64,000 nt of DNA from Erythrophleum ivorense (lineage: Eukaryota; Streptophyta; Magnoliopsida; Fabales; Fabaceae), in assembly GCA_026724425.1 (NCBI GenBank), contig JAIUCV010000116.1:310001-374000 (forward strand), given 5' to 3'. This document shows positions 53,136 through 64,000 of the stretch, piece after piece. Numbering within the stretch: the first letter of the stretch is position 1; each line of letters starts with the position of its first letter. The notes under the pieces were generated by a model. That model saw only the letters and a program-made list of their open reading frames with translations. It did not search any database and had not been told where the DNA came from. Position numbers and translations under genes: made by a program.

Positions 53136-53712
53136 GCTGAAGGAGTTGGGCCTACCCAAAATCAAACAAGGCTCAACCCGATAAATTATTATTAATTAAT
53201 TTGATTATTATATATAACAATTATCAAATAATAACAAAATATTTTTAATTATTGATTAATTAATTAATTAAGTTTATTTATTTAAAAATTTAAATTTTTC
53301 CCTCCCTCGAATTTTAGGCATGTAGGGCCTACCCAGTCAGCATATGCCCACGTATAATATACAAATAAAAAGATAATAGAGTATAGATCTCTGTGAACTG
53401 GTATATGAGTTCAGATTCACTATCTAGGCAGCGTGTGAATTACACGCGCCACCTCTGAGGGTGGAAAATTTTTCTGAGATTTTTTTTAATCTATATGTTT
53501 TCTCGGGCCATGTGAAGGCATTGGAGGCTCCATTTTAAGTACGGTTAGTCTCTAAAAATCCCTAAATTTGAGATCTTTAATTTGGTATGATGTTTGCCTA
53601 TTTTTGGATATGTTTAAATCTGTTCTTGAGGTTTTCAGTGCATATTTTTTTATTTATTTAAAAAAAATTCTAAAAAATAATATAATAATATATATTTTTC
53701 TTGTAGGTAAAA

Positions 53713-54231
53713 ATGAGGCAAGAGACTTCTAAAAGCACTAAAATAAAAGAGTATGAACCTCTTAGCTATGAGTATGTGGAAGACCCTATTTTAAAATATG
53801 AATCTTTTAGTGATGATTCTAAAGAGGATCCTCAAGAGGAGGAAGAAATTCCAGAGAGATTTCCAAAGGAATTTTCGGATCTAGATGGACCGAAAGATGA
53901 TGGTACAGATTTAGATAAGTCTCATATGGAAGATCAAAAAGTAGATCAATCATTCACTGAGTCTATTGCTCGAGACGTAGCCATAATAAATGCAAATAGG
54001 ATAAAGCATCTAAGGGATCTTTATCCAACTTTAGGAAAGTATTCACAATACATGAATGACATAAAAGAAGTTGAAGTAGTTGCAAATATCATAATAAGGT
54101 TAAGAGAAGAACTAAATGCACAAAACAAGAAGCACAAAGACATCACTTGGATTAACGTTGTTCAAAGAGCTGTCAAAACACCGAAATTTGCATTTAAGAA
54201 GGAGCTCATTAGTTATTGTTTTGGCATTTGA
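53713..54231 (+). CDS. Extra open reading frame in the copia leader, unknown product
   Basis: An intact frame of 172 codons on the sense strand of the element, before gag. The first 80 residues are acidic (EDPQEEEEIPERF and many Asp/Glu). Residues about 85-172 are more basic and predicted helical (RIKHLRDLYPTLGKY, VVANIIIRLREELNAQNKKH, VKTPKFAFKKEL). I recognise no gag, transposase or other domain, signal peptide or membrane segment. The ATG directly follows TTTTTCTTGTAG then GTAAAA, which resembles a splice acceptor, so it could be made from a spliced RNA. Gag and pol in the same copy are full of stops, so an intact frame here stands out, though a chance survivor or a captured host fragment is possible. 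Confidence 0.45.
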   Translation: MRQETSKSTKIKEYEPLSYEYVEDPILKYESFSDDSKEDPQEEEEIPERFPKEFSDLDGPKDDGTDLDKSHMEDQKVDQSFTESIARDVAIINANRIKHLRDLYPTLGKYSQYMNDIKEVEVVANIIIRLREELNAQNKKHKDITWINVVQRAVKTPKFAFKKELISYCFGI

Positions 54232-54749
54232 TGTTTTGTTGTTATTTTTTATTGAACATTAATTTGCAGTTATGTGTTTATGTTATTGTACATAGACCAT
54301 GTGTATCTTTGCCTATATGTAATGAAGCATGTTTTTTTTAATATTGATTAATTTATATCTTAATTATATACTTTATTTGAGTGGGAACTCTTAGAAAATA
54401 TTTTTCTAAGAGTTATAGATATGAATATAATTTAAAATATTTGTATGAAATTCTTGATAGAAAGCAATGATATTATTGAGATTTATGTGATGGGAGAATG
54501 ACAAACGTAAACTCCTAATCGTAAACTTAGTAGCATCATTATTATTATAATCAAGAATAATACAAATACATGACATTGTATACATGATTAGTAATTTTGC
54601 GCTTAATCTGATGAATCAGAGTTAGATTAAATGTGGGATTCATTTATCTCTGATCTTAGAATGGTAAGTAAGAATATCATAGCTGAGCTGAACAAGGGGA
54701 AAAAATGAATAGGGATGACTAGGATGTCTAGCATCCCAAAGTTTCTTAT

Positions 54750-55540
54750 ATTCTAAAGGAACAGGATGCCCTAGAACCTTTAACAAATGCTATGAAAGAA
54801 CTTGAGTCAGGAAATATTGCCCAGCACATGAGAGATCAAGAGGTTTATAAAGGCTAAAAAAAGAAAAATAGCATTGCACGAACCACTTTACTAAGTGCAA
54901 TGGCAGATGATCTCATGTGTGCATATGAGAAATATGATACTGCTCGAGATATGTGGACAGCTCTGAAGGATAAGTTTGGAGGCACTTCTGCCACCAGACT
55001 GAGAAGGCTCACTATCAAATTTGACACCTACAAGCTGCGTTCAAACACATCCATGAAGCAGCACCTCCGTGAGATGTCAAATATGATAAGAGAGCTTAAA
55101 TCTGCTGGGTATGAGCTATCTGATGAGCAACAAGTGCAAGCAGTGATAAGATCACTTCCTTCTAGTTAGGAGCACATGAAGATGAACCTGACTCACAATA
55201 AGAACATCACCAAGTATGATGATGTGGCGAAGCACCTGGAATTTGAAGCTGATCGTCTAGAGGCTTACAAGTCAGCCAGACAAGCATACCTGGCAGAGGA
55301 AGCAGGTCCATCTAACTCTAAGCCCAAATTCAAGAAGGGCAAGAGATTCCAAAAGAAAGGAAAAGGCAGGAAGAATGGCCCTAACTTTAAGAAGGATAAG
55401 AAGTCTTTAAAGAAGAAGGAGAAGAAAGGCAAAAAGAAAATTGATCTTTCCAAGATCAAATGTTATGCCTATTAGAAGATGGGTCATTTTGCTCAGGACT
55501 GTGCTGAGCAAGATAAGGCATTATTGGAACCTTATAGTGT
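54750..55540 (+). pseudogene. Copia gag, broken
   Basis: The remnant contains a UBN2-type gag region (MADDLMCAYEKYDTARDMW, LKDKFGG, MKQHLREMSNMIRELKSAG, IRSLPSS) followed by a Lys-rich nucleocapsid segment. The zinc knuckle at 55461-55502 (CYAY, stop, KMGHFAQDC) has lost its second Cys and has a stop where a conserved residue should be. Other in-frame stops lie at about 54855 (after VYKG) and 55167 (after IRSLPSS). The true start is upstream of the ATG at 54900 because SIARTTLLSA immediately before it belongs to the same domain. Confidence 0.88.
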
Positions 55541-55589
55541 GCATTATTCTTATGTATGCAGTAATGTTTTTCTAACAGAATATCATTCT

Positions 55590-56830
55590 TCTTCTTAGAT
55601 AATTGATTCAAGTGCCATAGACCACGTGAGCAAGGATCGAGGATTCTTCGTGGAATACCGCCGGGTCCCATGTTATAGCAGGTGGCTATTTGTAGGCAAT
55701 AATGTGAAGATTGAGGTTAAAGGCATTGGAACCTGTAAATTAGTGTTGCGTGGAGGAAAAACTTTATTAATTCATGATGTACTCTACACGCCTGATATCC
55801 GACAGAATCTGATTTCAGTTACTTGTCTTATGTCTTTCGATTTTTCTGTGTATTTTCATGACTATGTTGCGAACCTTACTAAAGACACTGTATTGTATGG
55901 TTCTGGTTATATTTCAAATGGATTTGTTGTACTAAACACTATTTGTGGTGGTAATTATGATAGCTATGTGTCTATTTTTGATTACTTTGCTACATCCACT
56001 TCTAATTCTAATATTGATATAGATACTTGGCATGCTAGATTAGGACATATTAATCAAAATATAATGATCAAACTAGCAAAAGAGGGATTGCTAGGATTAG
56101 TTTTGAAAATGAAAATGTCATTATGTAAGCATTGCTTAGCTGGCAAGGCAATTAGAAAACCATTTGGAATAGGAACTAAAGCATAAACTTCATTGCAATT
56201 AATTCATTCTGATATTTGTGGTCCAATGAGTGTGAGGGCAAGACATGGAGCATGGTATTTTATTATCTTCATTGATAATTACTCTCGTTTCGGTTATGTT
56301 TATTTGATTTCACAAAAATCAGAGGCATTAAAATGCTTCAAAAAATATGTGAATATGGTTGAAAATCAAATAGATAAGAAAATCAAAGCATTAAAAACCG
56401 ATCGTGGAAGAGAGTATTTATTTGAACAATTTAAAGAGCTCTGTGAAAAAAAAGGAATAGTTAAGCAACTAACAATCGCTGGCACTTCACAACAAAATAA
56501 AGTAGCTAAGAGAAGAAATAGAACGTTGTTAGACATGGTTAGGTTAATGATGGCTCAGGCCAATCTTCCAATTTCATATTAGGGAGATGCCTTATTAACT
56601 GCAACTTTCATACTTAACCGTGTACCCTTAAAATTAGTCACTTCCACACCCTATGAATTATGGACAAATCGCAAGCCAGATTTAAGTATATTAAGACCAT
56701 GGGGGTCGACAGCGTATATCCACGATCCTTCCCATAAATATAGAAAATTAGGTCCAAAAGGGAAGAAATATATCTTTATAAGATATTCAGAATAATCAAA
56801 AGGGTATGTTTTTATTGGAGAGAATGAAGA
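55590..56830 (+). pseudogene. Copia protease, pre-integrase and integrase, broken
   Basis: The protease start reads IIDSSAIDHV after a stop codon; the catalytic D(S/T)G has become DSS. LYTPDIRQNLISV closes this region. The GAG-pre-integrase zinc segment follows (DTWHARLGHIN with CKHCLAGK), then the integrase core with LIHSDICGPM (first Asp), FIDNYSRFGYVY and LKTDRGREY (second Asp). The third catalytic residue of the DDE triad falls near GTSQQNKVAKRRNRTLLD, where the usual NG(V)AER reads NKVAKR, so the Glu is lost to Lys. Stops occur at 56184-56186, 56581-56583 and about 56795. The fragment therefore cannot make active enzyme. Confidence 0.9.
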
Positions 56831-56837
56831 TGAAACC

Positions 56838-58696
56838 GTGACTGAAATAGAATCTAAAGATACCATATTTATAGCAAGTGAATTTCCTAATAAGGGTGAG
56901 GTTGATCGCACTGCATCTCTTTATGAGACACGATATCAAATTGACGAGGAACAAGTAGATATACCTCAATTAGCTGATCCGAGTGGGAGCTTTAGAAGAC
57001 CAATTGAAGGTCCTGAAGAAGAAGACATACCAGAAACCCCACTACGGAGGAGTAACAGGGAAAGTGTGCCTAAAAGAAGATTTTCAATAGAAGGGGCAGC
57101 ACTAATAGTTACTCCACAAGATGATGAAGAGCCAAATTCAGTAAAAGAAGTTCTCTCATGCCCTGCTAAGGATAAATGGAAGAAAGCAATGGAAGAAGAA
57201 ATGGATTCAATGAGGACCAATCTTGTTTGGGATTTAGTAGATTTGCCATCTGGCCGTAAGGCTATTAGAAATAAATGGGTTCTTAAAATCAAAAGAAAAT
57301 CAAATGGTATGATTGAAAGATATAAGGCTAGGTTAGCGGCAAAGGGGTACATATAACAGGAGGTAATAGATTATGAAGAAACTTTCTCACCTATTGTACG
57401 TTTTAATTCCATTAGATTAATTCTGGCAATAGTGGCAGGTTTAGACATGGAATTACATCAAATGGATGTAAAAACTACATTTCTGAATAGTGAGCTGGAT
57501 GAGGAAATTTATATGGAACAGCCATTAGGTTTCATAAAAAAAAAAAGGAAAAGAAAAGAAGGTTTGCAAACTTTAAAGGTCCATTTATGGACTCAAACAA
57601 TCATGCAGACAATGGTATTTGAGGTTTCATCGAGCGATAACCTCATATGACTTCCAAATGATAGAAGAAGACCATTGTGTTTACATCAAATACTTTGAAG
57701 GAAATATAGCAGTATTATCTCTTTACGTAGATGATATACTGTTAGCTGAAAATAATCCAAAGTCAATTTTGACTATAAAAGAATGGCTTTCATTAAATTT
57801 TGAGATGAAAGACATGGGTGAAGCAGAATACATACTTGGAGTTAAATCCAAAGAGATCACTCAAAGAAATTAATTTTTCTTTCACAAGAGAATTATATTA
57901 AGAAAATTCTTGAGCGGTTCCATATGAAAGATTGTAAACCCATGGAGACCCCTGTTTCAAAATGTGACAACTTAAGCCGAGAAATGTGCCCTCGAATTGA
58001 ATATGAAAATAAATTGATGGAAAGAGTTCCTTATTCAAGTGCCATTGGAAGCTTAATGTATGCTATGATGTGTACAAGATCGGATATTTGTTATGCGATT
58101 GGACTAGTAAGTCATTACCAGTCAAATCCGAACAAAAACATTGGAAAGTTGTGAAGAGGATCTTGAGATATTTGAAGAACACAGCTGATTATTCACTGTG
58201 TTATCAAGGGAAAGACTTATGCCTAGCAAGATACTCCGATGTAGATTTGGGGGAAGACTTGGATGAGAGAAAATCAACATCAGGATATATTTTTTTATTA
58301 AATAATGGAGCCATATCCTAGTGTAGTAAGAAGCAAACCTGCATTGCTTTGTCAACAATGGAAGCTGAGTTAGTGACATGCTCTGCAACTGTACAAGAGG
58401 TTATATGGTTAAAGAGATTTTTAGAACATTTAGGGATCAGTGGTGAAAAATTGAACCTTATTATGGTGAACTGTGACAGTCAAGCAGCCATAGCCTACAC
58501 CAAGGGCCCCAAATGCCATAGAAAAACTAAGCACATTGACACAAAATATAATTTTATAAGAAAGGCAATAGCACAGAAGAGTGTCAATGTATAATATATA
58601 CCTACGCGTAAAATGATAGTAGATCCCCTAACCAAGCTGATACCTAGAGATGTATATGTTGAACATGTAAAATCGCTTGGTTTGCGTAGGATATAA
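56838..58696 (+). pseudogene. Copia reverse transcriptase and RNase H, broken
   Basis: RT begins near 57160 with KWKKAMEEEMDSM, followed by NKWVLKIKRKSNG and RYKARLAAKGY, then a stop (57354-57356). Further on are MELHQMDVKTTFLNSEL and a frame disruption at about 57540-57640 (an A-rich run). The catalytic box SLYVDDILL (around 57720) is intact. RNase H includes PYSSAIGSLMY, RILRYLKNTADYSL, DERKSTSGYIFLL, STMEAELV and IDTKYNFIRKAI. It ends as LTKLIPRDVYVEHVKSLGL with a stop at 58694-58696. Stops also lie at 57871-57873, 58319-58321 and 58592-58594. It is an inactive relic. Confidence 0.92.
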
Positions 58697-59790
58697 TATA
58701 ATGATTGTTTGTGTATAAATAGAGTGTATATAGTTTATTGAAAAATAAGCATGTGCAAGTATACAATGTCAAGTATGTTATACAGGTAGATAAGGTTAAC
58801 TCTCTCACACGAGTAACCGCCTTTGACACTCAAGTGGAGTGGGCAAAGATGAGACATTTATGTTCACCATAAAGGCAGTAAGAATGCTGATATAGTAGAG
58901 AAGAAATACAAACTATATGTCGCCTCGACATAAGGTCGAGATGAGATCCATACAACTAACAATAAAAGAATAGAATTATCGATTCCCACCATCCATAATA
59001 CATGTGGCCAGACTGGAATTCTCCAATATTTGACGTCAAGAGATGTGAGGTAAGTGGGAGAATTCGTGATTAGATACTGTGTGTATCTAAACTAAAGTCT
59101 GTATGGTGTTATAACAAATAAAATCAACATACGCTCTTATAAAATAAGAGAAACACCATAAGATATGATTCATACCACATGTGCCTTAAATCCGCAAATG
59201 GGAAGCAAGTGAAAGATCCCTTCTTCATTGCTGTGCGAGTCTCAGAAAGGATAAAAACCTTTCATCGGTGCCCTTATAACTTTGACGGTATCATGGAGAA
59301 ATGATTCAGTGATTGCTACTTTAGCATACATCCTAGAGTTATGATAATTCGACCTAAAGGTATTATGCTAGGAAAGTGACTGTTTCAAATCAAAATGATA
59401 CATGGGCGAAAGGAAGATTACCCGAAACATACATGTCTATGCTAGTGTCTAAGACATGTCCGTTATAAAGTTATTTTGTTAACATTATAAGTGTGGACAC
59501 TATGCATGCGAATAAAAACAATTTGAGTTTAAAAGAAAACTCGAGAGGGATTAGATCTGTTAAAGGAATATAGTGTATATGAGTAAATCTAGGGCATCTT
59601 AGGCATAATATAAATATGTGATAAAAATAAGATGAATGGTTAATCTATATTGGTCCTGTAAAATGAATTTCTAGTACAAGAACACCCACATGAAGACATC
59701 GTGCCCACGCGGTCACAGTAGAGCACTAAGTATGAAAACAAGAAGAAAGGAAGAAAGATTATTGTTAAACCATCAAGTGTGAGTGGGAGA
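58697..59790 (+). other. Copia 3' untranslated region and polypurine tract
   Basis: About 1.1 kb between the end of RNase H and the right LTR, without coding potential. The last bases, GTGTGAGTGGGAGA (59777-59790), are purine-rich and sit directly against the LTR, as expected of the plus-strand primer (polypurine tract); AGTGGGAGA is a common copia form. Confidence 0.75.
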
Positions 59791-60062
59791 TGTTAGGAAA
59801 TGACTTATCCACCCTTGATAGTAGAGGTTATTGAGGGGCAAGGGAGTAATTTCCCATGATTTCAAATTATACGTGTAACTCCCTTTAATATTATGAAACC
59901 TCCAGTCCCTCTCTGATTTTTTGCTTTTTTACAACTCTCTTCTTGTGCTTCTACCGTGGACTAATCGGAAGTCCAACTGTGATCTCCGTATCCCGCATGA
60001 TTCTCTGCATAATTTGCTCTTCAACCAAGTAAGTTATCCTCTCTTTTTTTTATCATCTGACA
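59791..60062 (+). repeat. Right LTR of the copia element
   Basis: 272 bp, beginning TGTTAGGAAATGACTTATCC and ending ATCTGACA. It aligns end to end with the left LTR at about 92% identity. Confidence 0.92.
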
Positions 60063-61208
60063 AGAAATAAAAAAAATTGTATAATTTAAAAAAAATTAAG
60101 AAAAGTCAATATAATTGGGTCTTAAAATTTTCTAGAATATGAGTCTAACCAAGATTTTTACTTTCACAACGTGAATATATTTTATTTCTCTGAAAATAGT
60201 TTTTTTTGAGATTTGTATTCCATAATAAGCATATAAAAAAAGAGTAGATTCGATTATTAGACAGAACGACAACTTTATTTTAAGTGTTTATACTTTAAAA
60301 GAATGAGCAGAGAAATACTTGGTACAAGTCTTTGACTTTTGAGTAATTGTTTTGGGGTTGGTTTCTCCTCTTATGATCAACGAGTTAACATTCATATTTT
60401 AAAAAGATTCTTAAGTAAATAAAAAAAAAAAAATATATATATATATATATATAATCAATAAAAATCAGATATTTGATGAAATTTAATTATGATATATTTC
60501 CTATCCATTTATTAGTTAAGTGAATTGGCTTTGAATTTATTTTACATTTATTTTTCAAATTTTTTATGAGGTACATTTTGGGCTAGGCTCAATATCACTT
60601 TATTGGCCTAGTGTCACTACTCTTATTGATTAGGCCCATAATTAAGAGACATACCCAAATGGCATACCCATATTACACAAACCATAAGATTCCACCATAT
60701 CATACCCTGGTTTCACAACCACTTGATCAATAACTATTCACTTAACACAACTGTAAACCTCTTTAAATCTGACCTCCGACTCAATAAGAATATGACACAT
60801 GAATAGCATCAATCTACTACTAGAGGACATCGAAATATGCTTATGTAGTCATTAACTTAAGTATTGGAGTTTTTGTAAGAACACACGCTTGCCTTAAAGA
60901 TTGTTACGGGAATTCAACTTCTAAACTTTAGAAGGCTACACAAAGATTTTACACAAAAGACTCGAAGTTTACGCATGAATCTCTATCAAAGTACTATTAA
61001 TCAGTTTCTTTTCCCTTTTCATGTTAGAGCTCAGTTTCTTACACATGGACAATGGCAGAAGTTCAGCACTATTTGCATTAAAATCACTCACATTACAGCA
61101 AAAAGGCCAAAACACTAATCAATTTATTGTACAGATGCGTATGACGTACAACGGTTTTATTGCAAGCATGTAATGTTAATTTGTTCCTTGGCTATATGTG
61201 TCACAAAA
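60063..61208. other. Gene-free DNA after the retrotransposon
   Basis: The first 30-40 bp continue the interrupted right arm of the fold-back element (TTGTATAATTTAAA against TTTAGC-TAAAATTATGCAG of the left arm, reverse complemented). A (TA)n run is at about 60434-60453. The last few hundred bases may include the 3' UTR of the small minus-strand gene. No other gene is seen. Confidence 0.5.
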
Positions 61209-62065
61209 TCAAAAGGGAGCAGAAAGAGGTTCGTTTTGGCGAATCTGATCTGGGGATTCATCCTTGGCAGTAGAGCACAAGCACATGCAAGCTTTCTCAT
61301 CAATGATTTCAACCTTCTCTACGCAACCAACTTCCTTCTCAACTTGCCCTCCATCTTCGTCGATCTTCTTCACCTCCTTTACTGAATGCACCAGCCCCTT
61401 CATTCACATCACGTTGATCATTTTTTGAGTTGTAAGATAAGTAGTGCTATAAATATAACAAAAAATTTCTTAGAATGAAAGATAAATTTAAGTTAATCAT
61501 GAATAAATAGTAATCACATTAGAAATGAGTCGCATTAAAAAGTGTACCTGTAATGTTTACATATATGTCATAATTATATTAATTCACTTATTTTTTATAA
61601 ATCAAATTTACCTGAACAACCCTCAACGGTAAATAAATATGAAGTAGGGCTAGCTGGGAATTAAATGATACCTCGGTGAAAACAGATGAAGCTTCCCTTG
61701 GTTCCAACTTTTGCACTACGTCTGCAGCTACTTTCTGCATGAACAAATGATCATAAGTCATCTAAGAAACATAGATAATAACACAAATTTAAAATGCATC
61801 ATGTGAAGTTTGTACAAGTGTTTGAGATGTATCAAACACAGACACAATTGCTTTTTAAAAGCATTCATATTTCGTAGGTTTTCATTGTTCATTTTGTTTG
61901 AAAATGGATATGGATACTGGGAAATAGTGTGTGAGGACTCAAAAGTGAAGAAAATGAATACTGTGAATGGAGAATGAAAATGGGGGAAAGTACCTTTGCG
62001 TGGGAGAGTTGGCCTTGACTTAAGGTCCTAGGCTCGAGTTCAATGGAACGACGAATATTCGCCAT
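61209..62065 (-). CDS. Small protein of unknown function, three exons
   Basis: Exons 62065-61994, 61734-61672 and 61397-61209 join in phase 0 at GT-AG sites and give 107 aa. The protein starts MANIRRSIELEPRTLSQGQL, continues KVAADVVQKLEPREASSVF, and ends with an acidic segment (KKIDEDGGQVEKEVG), a Cys cluster (CMCLC) and DQIRQNEPLSAPF. There is no signal peptide or membrane segment; it is probably cytosolic or nuclear. The exon structure, balanced composition and good donor sites argue for a real gene. The acceptor of exon 3 (GAATGAAG) lacks a good pyrimidine tract, so that boundary is the least certain. I do not recognise a named family. Confidence 0.68.
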
Positions 62066-62503
62066 AGATGACACAGAAATTGCAGCTCATATCCAAAACC
62101 AAGAGCACTGATTCAATCCCTCTGTAGATAGCTAGCTAGGTTGTTCATGGACATATACGTACTATATATATAACGAAATCAGAGGACAATTAAAAAATTG
62201 AGCATGAAGGTTGGGTCAATCAATAGGTTCACGGAGTAAAGGGCCAAAAAGCAAAAGCAAAAGCAAACATGGCTCCTCCCGTGGGTCAATTGTGGAATTA
62301 TTGATCAAGTCCACTCTTGGTTGGATATTGTGGCCAAGAAGAAAAGGGTTCATTTGCATGTCACTGATCTTTTAGCCTTTTTATTTACCTTTGAGAAAAG
62401 GGATGGATTTGCATATCACTCTTTGTGGCTATCTATTACATCCAGCTAGCATTCATGTTTGGCAATCGGCAGCTTTGATTTTCCAGTGCATTGGAAGAAA
62501 CTT

Positions 62504-62548
<45 letters not shown>

Positions 62549-64000
62549 GAGGGACAATATGTGGTCTTCTTCATCGTGCAGTGAATTGGTCCTCCTCTTC
62601 GGCCCATGTTCAAAGTCAACCATTTAGGCCAAATCCTAATCGGCTACATAAATTGTATAAATAACTTTTCTGTGTGTGTGTGTGTGTGTTGAGACCCTTG
62701 GATACAGATAGATGGATAGTGTACATTTGGCCCAAACCAAAAAAAAAAAAAAGGAGGGAAAAGATGTGTAGTGTATAATTTTACTTAGAAATATGCCAAC
62801 GGGGTATATATGTTAGGATGCGTTTGCTACACAAATATTGTAGTATTGTCATCTCATATGCATTATTTTAGATATTTAATTTCTTTTGATAAAAGGATTA
62901 TCAAAGTTGCAACTCTTTATATTAAAACTCTCACTCACCTAACTTCTTAAGCCAGCTTCAGGTGGTTTAAATGTCTGAATTTGGTCATATGTTTAATGGG
63001 TTGTTATGTGGTTGGATAATGATAGTACACTAACAAAAATGCTGGTATGTGATGAATCTAGTTTAAAATTTTATATTACTCGTACATTTTAAGATATGGT
63101 TGGTACAATTTTTTTAAATAAAAAGTATCATATGTATCATTGTCTAACAATAGAGTGGCATCTCTTCACCCTGTGTCTTTAATCATTGTTACCAAATAGA
63201 AGATGAAATTTTCGACCAAATTAAAACCTTTATCGCTCAAAGATTAACCCTTTTTAGTATAAATCAAATAGCTAAAAAACTAAAAATGAAAGACAAAAAG
63301 GTGGAAAAGAAACTAATAGAATTAAATAATGTTGAACGAAATGTTCATAAAGTAATCAAAATGAGAAGCTCGAAAACAATTTTCATCTCCATCCCTACAT
63401 GAGTCGACGCAAGAGTTCTCACCTCTGTCAAGATATGTTCAAGTTATATGATCGTGTATCAGCATCACAATATATAATATGTTTCTTCTCGTCATATGAA
63501 ATGATCGATGTTATAGCTAGGGCATGGCCATTTCAGTTATTTATAGTTTTATATAAGCTAAACATATTGATGAAAGCTGGCCTTCTTCATGTTGCTTTCT
63601 TGGTAAATGCCAAAGTGGTTCAAACACAACTTTCAGTTGAAAAAAAGAGTAGTAGATGCTATAATTAACTCTACATAGTTGAAAATTAAGCCCTATGATC
63701 CGACTCTCTTCTATTTAATTCTGAAATTGCAACTATTCTTCGTGTATTATATGTAGCATCGAATTGTGCCCGCATAGGTCTTTACTGTCCATTTTTATAT
63801 AATTTATTTATTTATAATTAACAAAGTTTGCCAGATATCATGTTCACCCCCTCGAATCAGAACCTGATGCTATTTGAACAAAATCACACATTATACATCT
63901 TTAGCCACGTGAAGGGATTGTTACAAGTAGGCCCATAATCAAGTCAATCCAAAGTTTAGTATATTTAAGCTGTTTGTAAATTAATTATTGGCTAAAATAT
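62066..64000. other. Upstream region of the small gene and gene-free DNA
   Basis: Promoter of the small minus-strand gene is expected just above 62065; a TATATATA stretch at 62163-62171 is a possible TATA element about 100 bp upstream. Microsatellites: (TA)n at about 62508-62545 and (TG)n at about 62671-62689. The open frame 63399-63668 (plus) has no recognisable domain. Nothing else is supported to the window end. Confidence 0.5.

Larger units (their letters stand above)
51757..60062 (+). mobile_element. Ty1/copia LTR retrotransposon, degenerate
   Basis: An 8.3-kb element bounded by two direct LTRs that start TG and end CA. Protein remnants occur in the order gag, protease, integrase, reverse transcriptase, RNase H, which defines the Ty1/copia superfamily. 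The reading frames are broken by many stops and at least one frameshift, so it is not autonomous. LTR identity is about 92% by eye (about 21 substitutions plus a 10-bp indel), indicating an old insertion. The 5-bp flanks (TAAAA left, AGAAA right) are not an intact target duplication. It is nested in the fold-back element. Between the primer site and gag lies an unusually long leader (about 2.7 kb). Confidence 0.95.

Noticed and set aside
63399..63668. Plus-strand 89-codon frame near the window end
   Set aside because: No domain, no leader or splice signals seen; could only be reconsidered with transcript evidence.
1..64000. CRISPR arrays, operons, bacterial-type promoters or phage genes
   Set aside because: The sequence is plant nuclear DNA; repeats found are transposon ends, LTRs, microsatellites and local duplications, not spaced direct-repeat arrays.
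1..64000. Conserved plant microRNA precursors
   Set aside because: I looked for mature sequences of common families (miR156, 160, 164, 166, 167, 171, 172, 390, 396 and others) by eye and saw none; a mapped small-RNA search would be decisive.

Overview
The window is nuclear DNA of a flowering plant, most likely a eudicot. It is strongly A+T-rich and has split genes with GT-AG introns, plant-specific families (DREB, early nodulin-like phytocyanin, CASP-like, chloroplast FtsHi) and many transposon relics. I cannot name the species. Exon ends below were placed by reading splice sites and checking the frame and family continuity; no transcript data were available.

Layout. 1-14.9 kb has no convincing gene. 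It holds a hAT-type MITE with an exact 8-bp target duplication (3398-3720), a 3.3-kb non-autonomous CACTA element (3817-7134), a degenerate second CACTA candidate (about 9502-10983), a 210-bp tandem duplication (8806-9191) and microsatellites. A single-exon DREB A-4 type AP2/ERF gene lies at 14965-15693 (+). 16-27 kb is again gene-free, with MITE-like inverted repeats. A nuclear tRNA-Arg(TCT) gene lies at 27097-27169 (+).

From 29.6 to 49.6 kb there are four split genes, all on the minus strand: an early nodulin-like phytocyanin (29626-30735, 2 exons, 196 aa); FTSHI2, the protease-dead chloroplast FtsH homologue (32118-38577, 11 exons, 892 aa), with two MITE-like elements in its introns; a four-helix CASP-like membrane protein (40161-42578, 3 exons, 210 aa); and the nucleoporin NUP35 (47181-49615, 3 coding exons, 330 aa).

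51.8-60.1 kb is a decayed Ty1/copia LTR retrotransposon: two LTRs about 92% identical, an initiator-Met primer site, and gag, protease, integrase and RT/RNase H remnants with stops and frameshifts. It is inserted in an arm of an older fold-back repeat element and carries an unexplained but intact 172-codon reading frame upstream of gag. A small three-exon gene of unknown function (61209-62065, minus) follows, then gene-free DNA.

The genes are ordinary independent plant housekeeping or developmental loci. I see no gene cluster, operon-like group or new defence or metabolic system. The less explained items are the extra open frame in the copia element, the nested fold-back structure, a four-copy MITE family and the small unknown gene.
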